A program made the position numbers and the translations under genes. Below, piece by piece: positions 46,410 to 55,729 of a DNA stretch of 64,000 nucleotides. The notes under the pieces were generated by a model. It ran no database searches and was not told the DNA's origin. It saw only the letters and a list, made by a program, of their open reading frames with translations. This stretch comes from an uncultured Eubacteriales bacterium (GTDB lineage: Bacteria > Bacillota > Clostridia > Christensenellales > CAG-314): assembly GCA_900544545.1 (NCBI GenBank), contig UQVY01000005.1, positions 1 through 64,000 of the forward strand. Direction: 5' to 3'. How positions within the stretch are numbered: position 1 is the first letter of the stretch; every line of letters starts with the position of its first letter.

Positions 46410-49400
46410 TCAGAAAGAATATCTCTTGTCGCTGCCGAAAGCTCTGACGTCCATAGCCATACCGTCCGCTGCCGTAGGAGCGACTTTACTCGTATCGACC
46501 TCGAAGGCGATTTCGGCGGTAAAAGGCAGATTTATGGGCTGTCCGTCGTTTCTGTAAAGCTCGAGCGTCATATAATAAGTTTCGCCCGCCGTAACGTAAC
46601 GGCTGCTTCTGCTTATCATATACTCGTAATCCTCTACGGGCTGAGTGTAAAGCCATGCCCATACTCTGTATTCTCCGCCCGACGCGAGAGCTTCGAGAAC
46701 TTCGCTGTGGAAGGGAAGTCCGTTCGTTCCGTCGATAAGCTTACCGGTTTCGGTCGCGGTGAAGCAGAAATAGAAAGTAGTCTGTCCCGCGTAATTGATG
46801 GTGAACGTACCGTTCTCGGAGAGATTGAACATCGTATCCCAGCTTCTTCCGTCCTGAAGTCTCGTGTCCTCCCATCTCGCGTAAAGCGTAACGCTCGGAC
46901 CTTCCGTATAAGCGAAGGGGATTTCGACTTTTTCGCCCCATTCGTTTCCTTTAACGGTTCCGTCGGTGAGGTACCAGCCGTAGAAATACTTGGTTCCTTC
47001 GCCCTTCCATTCGGGTTTAACGAGTTCGGTAAGAACTACCGTTTCGATCGTCGGAACTTCGCTTCCGCCCTTGCTGTCGAAGACGTAGCTCACGAGGCTC
47101 TGACCTTCGGTGGAGATTCTTTCGGAATAATCGAGCGCGCCCGATACCGTAAAGAACGCCGAATAATAGTCTATATAGGACGAAACGGGAACTTTAATTT
47201 CGAGGTCGTCGGGAAGAGGCGTATACATATAACCCTGCTCGTCGTCGAAAATCGTATAACGGAAAAGTCCGAATCCGTCGTAGCCCATAACGAACGAAGG
47301 AACTTCGCTTCCTTTGAATTCCACGAATTTAAGATTCTCGCATTCGATAATTGCGGCCGCGCTTATCGATTTGAGATTTTCGTGGAAAATAACGGTTTCG
47401 AGAGCGCTGCAATAGCTTATTACGTTTTCGCCGATATCCGTATAGCTTTCGCCGAAAGTAAATCTCTTAAGACTCGTACAGCCGATGAAAGCCGCCATTT
47501 CAACGGTCTTTACGGTCGAAGGCATAACGAATTCCTCGTCCGCCTTGTTCGCCGGATAGGAGATAAGAACGCTCTTGTCGCCGTTATAAAGAACTCCGTT
47601 TTCCGCCGAATAATCGAGCGTACAGCCCTCTTCCACTATCCATTCTTCCAGAACGTCGCTGAAAATCGCGGTCGAAGCGAATTCCTTGAGCTTAGCGGAA
47701 ATCGTGAAGGAAGTGAAAGGTACTCCGTAAAAAGCGGCGTCCTGTATTACGGTGATATTGTTGCCGTTGGGATAGACGATTTCTTTGAGAGAATTGCAAT
47801 AAGTAAATATGCTGCCGCTGCCCCAGAGCTGAACTCTTCCCCAGACGGGCATTCCGTCCTCGTCCGCGAAGGGAGAATATCCGGTTCTCAGAGCCGTAAC
47901 CGTACTCGGAATCGAAACGTATTCGAGCGACGACATATTGATGAAACAGCCGGGCTGAAGGTCGAAGACGCCCTCGGGAATAACGAGTTTCTCAAGATTT
48001 GCGTTGTCCTGGAAAGCGTAATAATTGACCGTAGAAACGGTATCGGGAATCGTGTATTCGGTAAGAGGACTTCTCATTGCGAATAAAACGAGCAGGTCGC
48101 CATCGTCGTTTTTCTCGATGAGCGCGGAGGTTCTGTCCGCATAATAACGCGCGCCTTCGGAATCTCCGGTGAATCTTATGCTTTCGAGATTACTGTTGCC
48201 TGTAAAAGCGTCGATTGCTATTTCCTTAACGGAATAAGGAAGAACGATTTCCGTAATCGAGCACCACGTAAACGCTCCGCCGCCTATGAATTCGAGACCG
48301 TCCCTGAAAGTAATGCTCTGAAGAGAGGACGCGTTTTCGAAAGCTCCGTAGGGCATCATATTATACTGTTCTCTGTCCGAAAGCTCGGGATATTTGGTAT
48401 AAACTTCGTTGTAGCCGTGGATTTCCCTGATTTTTCCGTTGATAGTAACGCTTTCCACGCCGCTCTGATAGAAGAGTCCGCAGCCGAGATAATCGAGATC
48501 CGCGTCTATGACTACGGTTTTGAGAAGATCGTCGTCGCAGAAAAGGCCGGGCGCAATCCACTTGACTTCGCTGCCTATGGTAACGCTTTCGCCGATCTCC
48601 GTGTAAACCGCGTTGTAAAGCTTCGTGCCGTCCGCGCTCTTAAGGAATCCGTCCTCGTACTTGAAATTCGGGTTTCCTTCGGCGACGTTGATTTCGGCGA
48701 GTCCGTAGCAGCGATAAAATACGTTGAATCCTATGTAATCGAGCGATGCGGGAAGAGTTACGGACGGAAGTTCGTAACAAGACGCGATCGCAAACGTTTC
48801 GAGACGCTTGACGCCCTCTTCGAGAACGATTTCGGTAAGCGATCTCCACTGATAAATACCTACGCTCTTTATCGTCTCTATGCTTCCGGGAACGTAAAGA
48901 CGAAGACTTTCGACGTAAATAAATCCTTCCTCGTCGATGACCGTAACGGGCTTGCCGTTATATTCTCTCGGAATAACGACGTTTTCGGGCGAGCCGTCCC
49001 TGAATTCCTCGTTAAACGCGACCGAATAGCTTGCGCCGTCCGCGGATTCTGTGAATACGAAATACTTTTCGTCCGACGGATTGTATTCGAAAACGGCTTT
49101 GACTTCGAGATTTTCCCTTACGTCTTTAAGGGAAACCGATTCGTCCCAGCCTACGAATCCGAACGCCCACGGAACGCTGTGCTCTATCGATTCGGGAGCA
49201 ATGACGTCGCTTCCGTAAGGAACGGTTCTGCTTTCCGCGATTTCGCTCTTATCGTCGAGGAAATTCACAGTAACTTCGATATATTCCCAGGTAGCCGTAA
49301 GAACTATATCGCTCTTTTTGCCGACCTTATAGGTATCGCCCGCCTGATAGAGAGAAATTCCGTCCGTCCAGCCGAGGAATCTGTATCCCTCGCGCAAAAC

Positions 49401-50006
49401 GGCTTCCTTAACGGTAAACGAGCCGTCGAGGTTGACCGATTCCTGAACGGGAAGCTCTCCCTCCGCTCCGCCGAGATTATAAGTCACGGAATAAAGATTA
49501 GCCGAAACCTTCGCGTAAAGAACGAGGTCTGCCGTTATCGCCGTCGAAAAATCGAAGGGCTGTCCGGAAAAGTCTTCGCTCGCATACCAGCCTTCCACCG
49601 TAACGTCTTCGCTCGTCGGGAGTTCGGGTTCGTAAACCTTTTCGCCCTCGGCTACCTTAACGGAAGCGGCTTCTTTTTTTCCGTCCATAAATCTGACCGT
49701 AAAGCTCTTCGTTTCGGGAACGGCTTCGGTCTTTACGTAAAGGGTAAGGTCCTCGGTTATTTTTTCGGAAAAGACGAATTCTTCTCCGCTGAGATCGGCG
49801 TTTTTATACCAGCCGACCGCCTTATAGCCCGTAAGACCGAGTTCGGGTTCGTAAACCTTTTCGCCTTCGGCTACTCTGACCGCGCATACGGTCTCGTCGC
49901 CGTTCATAAAGGTGACGGTAAACGTTTTGCCCGCGCAGCCCGCCGCAAACACGACGAGAAGACACATAAACAAAGCGATAAGGATTGCTCCGGTTGTCCG
50001 TTTCAT
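46410..50006 (-). CDS. Surface lipoprotein with InlB-type and BspA LRR repeats
   Basis: A 1198-residue protein with a lipoprotein signal ending at Cys24 (VFAAGC). Residues about 28-310 contain Listeria-Bacteroides (InlB B-type) beta-grasp repeats, with GEKVYEPEL recurring twice. BspA-type LRR repeats follow from about 320 to 990, then another such beta domain (SYVFDSKGGSEVP). The C-terminal part has a pre-peptidase-like beta domain (about 1065-1180). No catalytic domain is present, so it is probably an adhesin or binding protein. A divergent MarR gene starts 264 bases upstream. Confidence 0.9.
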   Translation of the reverse strand: MKRTTGAILIALFMCLLVVFAAGCAGKTFTVTFMNGDETVCAVRVAEGEKVYEPELGLTGYKAVGWYKNADLSGEEFVFSEKITEDLTLYVKTEAVPETKSFTVRFMDGKKEAASVKVAEGEKVYEPELPTSEDVTVEGWYASEDFSGQPFDFSTAITADLVLYAKVSANLYSVTYNLGGAEGELPVQESVNLDGSFTVKEAVLREGYRFLGWTDGISLYQAGDTYKVGKKSDIVLTATWEYIEVTVNFLDDKSEIAESRTVPYGSDVIAPESIEHSVPWAFGFVGWDESVSLKDVRENLEVKAVFEYNPSDEKYFVFTESADGASYSVAFNEEFRDGSPENVVIPREYNGKPVTVIDEEGFIYVESLRLYVPGSIETIKSVGIYQWRSLTEIVLEEGVKRLETFAIASCYELPSVTLPASLDYIGFNVFYRCYGLAEINVAEGNPNFKYEDGFLKSADGTKLYNAVYTEIGESVTIGSEVKWIAPGLFCDDDLLKTVVIDADLDYLGCGLFYQSGVESVTINGKIREIHGYNEVYTKYPELSDREQYNMMPYGAFENASSLQSITFRDGLEFIGGGAFTWCSITEIVLPYSVKEIAIDAFTGNSNLESIRFTGDSEGARYYADRTSALIEKNDDGDLLVLFAMRSPLTEYTIPDTVSTVNYYAFQDNANLEKLVIPEGVFDLQPGCFINMSSLEYVSIPSTVTALRTGYSPFADEDGMPVWGRVQLWGSGSIFTYCNSLKEIVYPNGNNITVIQDAAFYGVPFTSFTISAKLKEFASTAIFSDVLEEWIVEEGCTLDYSAENGVLYNGDKSVLISYPANKADEEFVMPSTVKTVEMAAFIGCTSLKRFTFGESYTDIGENVISYCSALETVIFHENLKSISAAAIIECENLKFVEFKGSEVPSFVMGYDGFGLFRYTIFDDEQGYMYTPLPDDLEIKVPVSSYIDYYSAFFTVSGALDYSERISTEGQSLVSYVFDSKGGSEVPTIETVVLTELVKPEWKGEGTKYFYGWYLTDGTVKGNEWGEKVEIPFAYTEGPSVTLYARWEDTRLQDGRSWDTMFNLSENGTFTINYAGQTTFYFCFTATETGKLIDGTNGLPFHSEVLEALASGGEYRVWAWLYTQPVEDYEYMISRSSRYVTAGETYYMTLELYRNDGQPINLPFTAEIAFEVDTSKVAPTAADGMAMDVRAFGSDKRYSF

Positions 50007-50076
50007 AGTTTTTCCTCCTTAGGTTTTTATGCCGCAAAATCGATTCATTATCGTTTTGCAACATTTCTATATTGAT

Positions 50077-50105
50077 AATATATACTAAAATGATTGGATT
50101 GTCAA
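50077..50105 (-). promoter_or_regulatory. Promoter of the LRR lipoprotein gene
   Basis: On the minus strand TTGACA (50100-50105) and TATATT (50077-50082), spacer 17 bases. Its -35 element and that of the divergent MarR promoter form the inverted repeat GTCAA...TTGAC with a 10-base gap, so one bound protein could block both. Confidence 0.75.
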
Positions 50106-50115
50106 TCGTTTTTGC

Positions 50116-50144
50116 TTGACTTTATTCGTTTTTTTTGTTAAAAT
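50116..50144 (+). promoter_or_regulatory. Promoter of the second MarR gene
   Basis: TTGACT (50116-50121) and TAAAAT (50139-50144), spacer 17 bases, about 125 bases before the ATG. Confidence 0.7.
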
Positions 50145-50269
50145 ATACAAAAATACAAAAACGGGATTCCGACGCGGCTTCGGCAGGACTCCGTTTTTTC
50201 ACGGCTCCGCGGGCTGTTTCAGGCTCTCTTACGGTCGTAGGCGTCGGACGGATTTCGGCGGTAACTTAA

Positions 50270-50845
50270 ATGGATTTGAACACGACGGATTTCAATACTA
50301 TCGAGGCTTATTTAAAAAACACGGACAAATCGGAGTCGATAATCACTCTGCACAACACGCTTATAGCCTTCAACCGTATGAAGATTTTCACCGGACGGCT
50401 CACGGAGGCCAAAGAGCTTCCCTACGACAGGGAGAATCTCTCCAACGCGGTTTATTCGACGCTTACGAAGCTCCACGACCTCGGCGAAAGCAATATGGGA
50501 AAGCTGAGCGAAGTCCTCGGGTTCACCGCAAGCAAAACCACCCGCTGCGTGGACGCTCTTATTAAAAAAGGATTTGCGGAAAGGCGATACGACGAAAATA
50601 ACCGTCGGATTGTCATCGTCCGTCCTACCGAAAAGGGCTTTGCTCTCACCGAAGAAAACAATCTCGTAATAATGGAGAATTTCAGAAATCTTCTCAAAAA
50701 GATTCCCGAAAAGGAGCTTGACGAAATGCTTTCCGCCTACGCCGCCATAGTCAGGATCTATCACGACCGCTGCGATTTGTTTCTTACGGTCGGAGAATAC
50801 AAGGAAAAAAATCCTTCCGACGAAGGCTCTTCCGGAAACGACTGA
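50270..50845 (+). CDS. MarR-family transcriptional regulator
   Basis: A 191-residue winged-helix protein. The segments MGKLSEVLGFTASKTTRCV (recognition helix), LIKKGFAERRYDENNRRIV (wing) and RPTEKGFALTEENN follow the MarR pattern, flanked by long dimerisation helices. It is longer than usual because of about 30 extra residues at each end. The ribosome site is weak. Divergent orientation and back-to-back promoters suggest it controls itself and the LRR lipoprotein gene; the signal is unknown. Confidence 0.87.
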   Translation: MDLNTTDFNTIEAYLKNTDKSESIITLHNTLIAFNRMKIFTGRLTEAKELPYDRENLSNAVYSTLTKLHDLGESNMGKLSEVLGFTASKTTRCVDALIKKGFAERRYDENNRRIVIVRPTEKGFALTEENNLVIMENFRNLLKKIPEKELDEMLSAYAAIVRIYHDRCDLFLTVGEYKEKNPSDEGSSGND

Positions 50846-50915
50846 AACGCTTTTTCGGACAATCTGCGGACGAATAAATATTTTTATAATCTCAAAGCGA
50901 AAAACCGTTTTTTAA

Positions 50916-50950
50916 GCCGCGCGTAACGTGCGGTTTTTCTTTTTTCGGAA
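50916..50950 (+). terminator. Terminator after the second MarR gene
   Basis: A stem formed by CCGC.CGT and ACG.GCGG around a short loop, followed by TTTTTCTTTTTT. Confidence 0.65.
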
Positions 50951-51029
50951 ATTTCTCCTCTTTTCAGTCATATTCGATTCAATGCGATAAACAACAAAAG
51001 CATTCTTTCGCGCGTTTTTCGGTCTGCTG

Positions 51030-51058
51030 TTGACAAAATGCTTCAAATATTATAAAAT
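51030..51058 (+). promoter_or_regulatory. Distal promoter of the heptose operon
   Basis: TTGACA (51030-51035) and TAAAAT (51053-51058), spacer 17 bases. It would give a leader of about 290 bases. Confidence 0.6.
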
Positions 51059-51299
51059 AGATTATCTCCTGCGCGCTTCGGGAGCGATTTGCGGGTTTCG
51101 GTTTTTCCTTTATCTCCGTAACAGTCCCTCTTCCTCGTGCGTAAAAGCTTCGTTAATCTTCCTCTCCGCGTTCCGCATTCGGCGGGAAAACGCAGCTGTC
51201 GGATTTTCAACGGGATTCGTCCTTTCTTCCGAAAAAACGGCAAAATCGGCGTTTTCGGGGAATCGATGCCGGCGGTAAACTCGCTTTTGCGTTTTTTAC

Positions 51300-51328
51300 T
51301 TGCCAAACCGTCTGAGATGTGTTATCAT
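51300..51328 (+). promoter_or_regulatory. Proximal promoter of the heptose operon
   Basis: TTGCCA (51300-51305) and TATCAT (51323-51328), spacer 17 bases, about 30 bases before the start codon. Confidence 0.6.
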
Positions 51329-51357
51329 TGTAAGAAATCACGAAGGAAGGCTCTATC

Positions 51358-52353
51358 ATGATTATGGTTAAAACACCGCTCCGCGTCAGCTTTTGCGGCG
51401 GCGGAAGCGATCTGGAAAGCTTTTATTCCAAACACGGCGGCTGCGTCCTCAACGCAGGTCTTAACCGTTACGTTTATCTCAGCATACATCCGTCTTTCGA
51501 TAAAGAAAAAACCATTCTGAAATACTCTAAAATAGAAGAAGTCCGCGACGTTCGGAAAATCGAACACAGAATTTTCCGACAGACTCTTCTCGACTTCGGA
51601 ATTTCCGGCGTCGAAATCGACTCTCAGGCGGACGTCCCGGGCGGAACGGGTTTAGGCTCGTCGAGTTCCTTCACGGTAGGTCTTCTTCACCTTCTTTACG
51701 CGTACACGGGGAAATACGTTTCCAAGGAACGCCTTGCCGAAGAAGCCTGCGAAATGGAAATCGAGAAGCTCGGCGAACCCGTCGGTAAACAGGACCAATA
51801 CGCGGCTGCCTACGGAGGTCTTCGTTTTTACAGCTTCGAAAAGGACGGCTCGGTCATAGTCGAGCAGGTCGTTCTCTCCAAAGCCAAGCTCCGCGAAATG
51901 GAAAACAACCTTCTTATGTTCTATACCGGCGGAGTAAGATCCGCTTCCTCCATTCTTCAGGAACAGAGAAAGAACATAACCTCCGGAATGCAGGAGGAAA
52001 ATCAGCTTAAAATCTGCGAACAGGCAAGAAAGCTCAAGGAGGAATTCCAGCGCGGCGAAATCGATTCTCTCGGATACCGTCTCGACGAATGCTGGAAACT
52101 CAAACGCTCTCTCGCAAGCGGAATCACCAATCCTATGATCGACGAGTATTACGAAAAAGCCAAGGTCGCGGGCGCTATGGGCGGAAAGCTTCTCGGCGCG
52201 GGCGGAGGCGGATTCCTTCTTTTCTACGTTCGTCCGGAAAAGCAGGCTGCCGTGCGCTCGGCTCTTTCCGACCTTAAATTCATAAGATTCGGATTCGATA
52301 TGCAAGGCTCTCAGATCATTTACGTCGGCGACAAAACCAGCAGGGAGGACTGA
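51358..52353 (+). CDS. hddA: D-glycero-D-manno-heptose 7-phosphate kinase (HddA-type GHMP kinase)
   Basis: It phosphorylates heptose 7-phosphate at C1, the second step toward nucleotide-activated heptose. The 331-residue protein has the GHMP motifs: substrate-end TPLRVSFCGGGSDLESFY, ATP-binding PGGTGLGSSSSFTVGLL (about 94-110) and C-terminal GGKLLGAGGGGFLLFY. GGAAGG lies 7 bases before ATG 51358; ATG 51364 is an alternative. It is the first gene of a tightly packed operon with gmhA and a fused third enzyme. Confidence 0.9.
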   Translation: MIMVKTPLRVSFCGGGSDLESFYSKHGGCVLNAGLNRYVYLSIHPSFDKEKTILKYSKIEEVRDVRKIEHRIFRQTLLDFGISGVEIDSQADVPGGTGLGSSSSFTVGLLHLLYAYTGKYVSKERLAEEACEMEIEKLGEPVGKQDQYAAAYGGLRFYSFEKDGSVIVEQVVLSKAKLREMENNLLMFYTGGVRSASSILQEQRKNITSGMQEENQLKICEQARKLKEEFQRGEIDSLGYRLDECWKLKRSLASGITNPMIDEYYEKAKVAGAMGGKLLGAGGGGFLLFYVRPEKQAAVRSALSDLKFIRFGFDMQGSQIIYVGDKTSRED

Positions 52354-52355
52354 CA

Positions 52356-52937
52356 ATGGACTTTTTGAAAGATATCGACGATTACACCCTATTAGTCAGG
52401 GAAACCATAGAAAAGGTCGATAAGAATCAGCTTAACGAAGCTATGAACGCGATTTTCGACGCTTACGAGCGCGGCGCGAGAATATACGTCTGCGGAAACG
52501 GCGGCTCGGCTTCGACGGCTTCGCATATGACCAACGATTTCAATAAAGGTATATGCTACGACCTCGAAAAGAAATTCGACCTCGTTTGTCTTACGGACAA
52601 TATCGCGACGATTATGGCTATCGCGAACGACGACAGCTACGATAAGGTATTCGTCAAGCAGATAGAGGGAAAGATCAGAAAGGGCGACCTCTTTATCGGT
52701 ATAAGCGGCTCGGGCAATTCGAAAAACGTCATAGAAGCCGCGGATTACTGCAAAGCCCGCGGAATCGAAGTTCTTGGCATCTCGGGCTACAAGGGCGGAA
52801 AGCTCTACGAAAAAGCCGATTATCATATGCACTGCCCGATAGAGAATATGCAGGTCGTGGAGGACGTTCATATGATGTTCAACCATATGATGATGAGCAT
52901 ATTCGGCCGTAAACTGCGCGAAAAGGAAAATGCTTAA
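52356..52937 (+). CDS. gmhA: Sedoheptulose 7-phosphate isomerase GmhA
   Basis: It converts sedoheptulose 7-phosphate to D-glycero-D-manno-heptose 7-phosphate, the entry step. The 193-residue SIS-domain protein has CGNGGSASTASHMTNDFNKG and GISGSGNSKNVIEA, the phosphosugar-binding loops. GGGAGG lies 6 bases upstream, two bases after hddA; its end overlaps the next gene by 8 bases. Confidence 0.92.
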   Translation: MDFLKDIDDYTLLVRETIEKVDKNQLNEAMNAIFDAYERGARIYVCGNGGSASTASHMTNDFNKGICYDLEKKFDLVCLTDNIATIMAIANDDSYDKVFVKQIEGKIRKGDLFIGISGSGNSKNVIEAADYCKARGIEVLGISGYKGGKLYEKADYHMHCPIENMQVVEDVHMMFNHMMMSIFGRKLREKENA

Positions 52938-54213
52938 AGCCGTGATTCAGGCGGGCGGAAAAGGAACCCGTCTTTCAGCCGTAACGGGCGACCTTATTCC
53001 CAAACCGATGGTGGACGTCGCGGGGAAGCCCCTTCTTCTGCGGCAGATAGAAACTCTCCGGAGAGAAGGCGTTTCGGAATTTGTCATAATCGTAGGTCAT
53101 CTCGGGGAGCAGATAGAAGCTTATTTCGGAAACGGAAGCGATTTCGGCGTTAAAATCTCCTATATAAAAGAGAATTCTCCTCTCGGGTCCGCGGGCTCGC
53201 TTTATGCGCTCGAGGGCGAAGAAGAGGATTTCTTTCTGGTGTTCGGGGACACGGTTTTCGATATAGACTTAAAGAGAATGGCGGATTTTCACAGGGAAAA
53301 ACGCGCCGCTATAACTCTTTTTGCCCATCCCAATTCTCATCCCTACGACAGCGACGTAATCCTTACCGACGGCGACGACCGCGTAACGGGAATTCTTCCC
53401 AAAAACGCCGACCGCGATTTCTGGTACGGGAATCTCGTGAACGCCGCTTTCTTTATAGTTTCTCCGAAAGCTCTCGGCGGGCTTGACGGAACGAAAAAGG
53501 ATATGGAGAAGGACGTCATTTCGCCGAGAATAGCCTCGGGCGACGTTTTCGCGTACGTTTCGAGCGAATATATAAAGGACGCGGGTACGGAAAAAAGACT
53601 CGCTTCGGTTACGGAAGACCTTCTCGGAGGCGTCGTGGAAGCGAGAAATCTCCGGAACAGGCAACGCTGCGTTTTTCTCGACAGGGACGGAACCATAAAT
53701 AAACTCAACGGATTCGTCCGCTCTCCCGATATGTTCGAGCTTCTCCCGGGAGTTGCCTCCGCCGTCAGAAAAATCAACGAAAACGGAATGCTTGCCGTCG
53801 TCGTTACGAATCAGCCCGTTATCGCGCGCGGAGAATGTACTTTCGACGGTCTTAAAGAAATCCACGACAAAATGGAAACTCTCCTCGGCGAGGAAGGAGC
53901 TTATCTCGACGGGATTTTCTTCTGTCCTCATCATCCGGACGGCGGTTTCCCCGGCGAAGTTAGAGAGCTTAAAATCCGCTGCGACTGCCGTAAACCAAAG
54001 ACGGGAATGTTTTTGCAGGCCGCCGAAAGATTCAATATCGACCTTTCCCGTTCTTTTATGATAGGAGATTCCGCGCGCGACGTCGAAGCCGGTAAAAACG
54101 CGGGCGTCGTTACCGTTATGATCGAGGGAGAAGGCGGGGAAGCCGAGCCGGATTTCCGCTGCAAAGACCTTCCCGAAGCCGTCGAAAAAGTCGTGCTTCC
54201 GTCTTTGAAATAA
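52930..54213 (+). CDS. Fused heptose nucleotidyltransferase (HddC-like) and heptose bisphosphatase (GmhB-like)
   Basis: A 427-residue two-domain enzyme. Residues 1-230 are a sugar nucleotidyltransferase with IQAGGKGTRLSAVTGD and IPKPMVDVAGKPLL. Residues about 245-420 are a HAD phosphatase with FLDRDGTINKL, TNQPVIARG, GmhB-type zinc ligands in CPHHPDGG and RCDCRKPKTG, and GDSARDVEAG. Together with HddA and GmhA all four steps to NDP-D-glycero-D-manno-heptose are present. Whether GDP or ADP is attached cannot be told; HddC-like domains often use GTP. These two enzymes are usually separate proteins. Confidence 0.9.
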   Translation: MLKAVIQAGGKGTRLSAVTGDLIPKPMVDVAGKPLLLRQIETLRREGVSEFVIIVGHLGEQIEAYFGNGSDFGVKISYIKENSPLGSAGSLYALEGEEEDFFLVFGDTVFDIDLKRMADFHREKRAAITLFAHPNSHPYDSDVILTDGDDRVTGILPKNADRDFWYGNLVNAAFFIVSPKALGGLDGTKKDMEKDVISPRIASGDVFAYVSSEYIKDAGTEKRLASVTEDLLGGVVEARNLRNRQRCVFLDRDGTINKLNGFVRSPDMFELLPGVASAVRKINENGMLAVVVTNQPVIARGECTFDGLKEIHDKMETLLGEEGAYLDGIFFCPHHPDGGFPGEVRELKIRCDCRKPKTGMFLQAAERFNIDLSRSFMIGDSARDVEAGKNAGVVTVMIEGEGGEAEPDFRCKDLPEAVEKVVLPSLK

Positions 54214-54332
54214 CCTCACGAACCCGATAACTCCGCGGAATTCCGCTTGTCCGTAATAATTACGGGGAATCTTCGCGTTTTACGCGTCGGAAACGACTCC
54301 CGCCAAAATCCTTCGCTTTAAGGAAATCAGAA

Positions 54333-55538
54333 ATGCCCGAAAACAGAAACAACAAAGGCGATTTAAAGCCTATAACCGTGCTTTGCGCGATGGACGTATA
54401 TCTTCCGCAGATGGACGGCGTTATCAACTGTATGAGGAATTATCTCCTCAATTATCCCGAAGACGTAAAAGGCGTCGCCGCCTGTCCCAAACCGAGAGAA
54501 GAGCTTCACGAGCCTTATCCGATTATATATTACAGGAGTTTCAGGGTTCCCTTCACGAAAATCGATTTCGGTTTTCCTTCTCTCGACAAGAAGTTTTACG
54601 ATACCGTTATGAATACGGATATCGATCTTATTCACGTTCACGCGCCCTTCGGAGTCTGTAAGGTTCTGACCAAGGTCGCGAGAGAGAAGAATATTCCGAT
54701 AGTTTCTCACGTCCATACGAATTACAGGGAGGTTTTCCGTAAAATCACGAGGAATCCTCTTATTTATATTCCGTACGTAAATACGCTCGGGAAACGCTAC
54801 TCGAAAACCGACGTTATGTTTGCGGGAACGGAAGCTACGGAACGGCTTCTCCGCCGCGACTACAAATACACGGGCGAAGTCAGCATAGTTCCTTTCGGTA
54901 CGAATCTTTTGAAGCCCGACGATATCGATTCCCTGAAAAAAGCCGCGAACGAGCGATTCTCTCTCGGCGAAGACGAATTCGTGTTCTGTACGGTCAGCCG
55001 TATCGTGCGCTCGAAACGCATTCAGTTTTCTCTCGAAGCCTTGGCAGAGGCGAAAAAACGCGGCCGCAGATTCCGTTTCATAATCGGCGGTACGGGTAAT
55101 TACGTCAAAAATCTCGAACTGAAAATAAAACAGCTCGGACTGGAAAACGAAGCGATTATGGCGGGTTACGTAAGCGACGAAGTTCTCGCTCGGATTTACG
55201 CGCGCGCGGATATGTTCCTTTTCCCGTCCGTTCAGGACACCTTCGGACTTGTAAAAGTCGAAGCCGCGGCTTTCGGAACGGCAGGTCTTTTCATAGAAGG
55301 CTCGGACGCTGCCTACGGAACGGAGAACGGCGTGAATTCCGTTCATATCGACGACGACCTCGGCTCTTTTACGGACGCCGTGTGCGAATGCGTGGATAAC
55401 CCCGACTTTACCCGAAAAATCGGCGAAAACGCGAGCCGCGACCTTTATTTCACGTGGCAGGATTCGGCAAAGCTCATCTCCGCCGAGTACCGCAGAATCA
55501 TCGAAGATCATCGCAAGAAATTCGGCGAGAAAAGATAG
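54333..55538 (+). CDS. GT4-family glycosyltransferase
   Basis: A 401-residue GT-B protein. The N-terminal domain has MDVYLPQMDGVINCMRNYL and LIHVHAPFGVCKV; the C-terminal domain has FCTVSRIVRSKRIQFSLEAL, FIIGGTGNYVKNLE and the EX7E-like region PSVQDTFGLVKVEAAAFG. It resembles enzymes that glucosylate diacylglycerol or teichoic-acid anchors. It follows the heptose operon by 119 bases with its own AAGGAA site, so it could use the heptose, but it may be independent. No membrane segment is seen. Confidence 0.87.
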   Translation: MPENRNNKGDLKPITVLCAMDVYLPQMDGVINCMRNYLLNYPEDVKGVAACPKPREELHEPYPIIYYRSFRVPFTKIDFGFPSLDKKFYDTVMNTDIDLIHVHAPFGVCKVLTKVAREKNIPIVSHVHTNYREVFRKITRNPLIYIPYVNTLGKRYSKTDVMFAGTEATERLLRRDYKYTGEVSIVPFGTNLLKPDDIDSLKKAANERFSLGEDEFVFCTVSRIVRSKRIQFSLEALAEAKKRGRRFRFIIGGTGNYVKNLELKIKQLGLENEAIMAGYVSDEVLARIYARADMFLFPSVQDTFGLVKVEAAAFGTAGLFIEGSDAAYGTENGVNSVHIDDDLGSFTDAVCECVDNPDFTRKIGENASRDLYFTWQDSAKLISAEYRRIIEDHRKKFGEKR

Positions 55539-55573
55539 CCTGAATTTCCGTGCGCACGCAATCGTAAAAACAA

Positions 55574-55605
55574 AGAACATCCGATAATCCCGGGTGTTCT
55601 TTTTT
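55574..55605 (+). terminator. Terminator after the glycosyltransferase gene
   Basis: AGAACATCCG pairs with CGGGTGTTCT (imperfect centre), followed by TTTTTTC. Confidence 0.75.
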
Positions 55606-55653
55606 CAAATCAACACGGGAAAAGTGTTTTGATTTCTTTATTGCGTTACAAAC

Positions 55654-55682
55654 TTGACTTATGAGGAAAAAAGTGGTAGAAT
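55654..55682 (+). promoter_or_regulatory. Promoter of the second subtilase/LRR gene
   Basis: TTGACT (55654-55659) and TAGAAT (55677-55682), spacer 17 bases; the gene's AGGAGGA site follows at about 55716 before ATG 55730. Confidence 0.75.
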
Positions 55683-55729
55683 CGACGTAAGTTTCGTTTT
55701 TTCGAAACAAAAAAACAGGAGGAACAACC

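Larger units (their letters stand above)
50846..51357. other. Intergenic region with terminator and two promoters
   Basis: After the MarR gene lies a hairpin with T-runs (50916-50950). Promoter-like sequences at 51030-51058 and 51300-51328 lead into the heptose operon. No gene is convincing between them; short frames here lack ribosome sites. Confidence 0.6.

Noticed and set aside
48417..50075. A 552-codon plus-strand frame opposite the LRR lipoprotein
   Set aside because: It covers the lipoprotein's InlB-type repeats in antisense, has no ribosome site and no recognisable domain.
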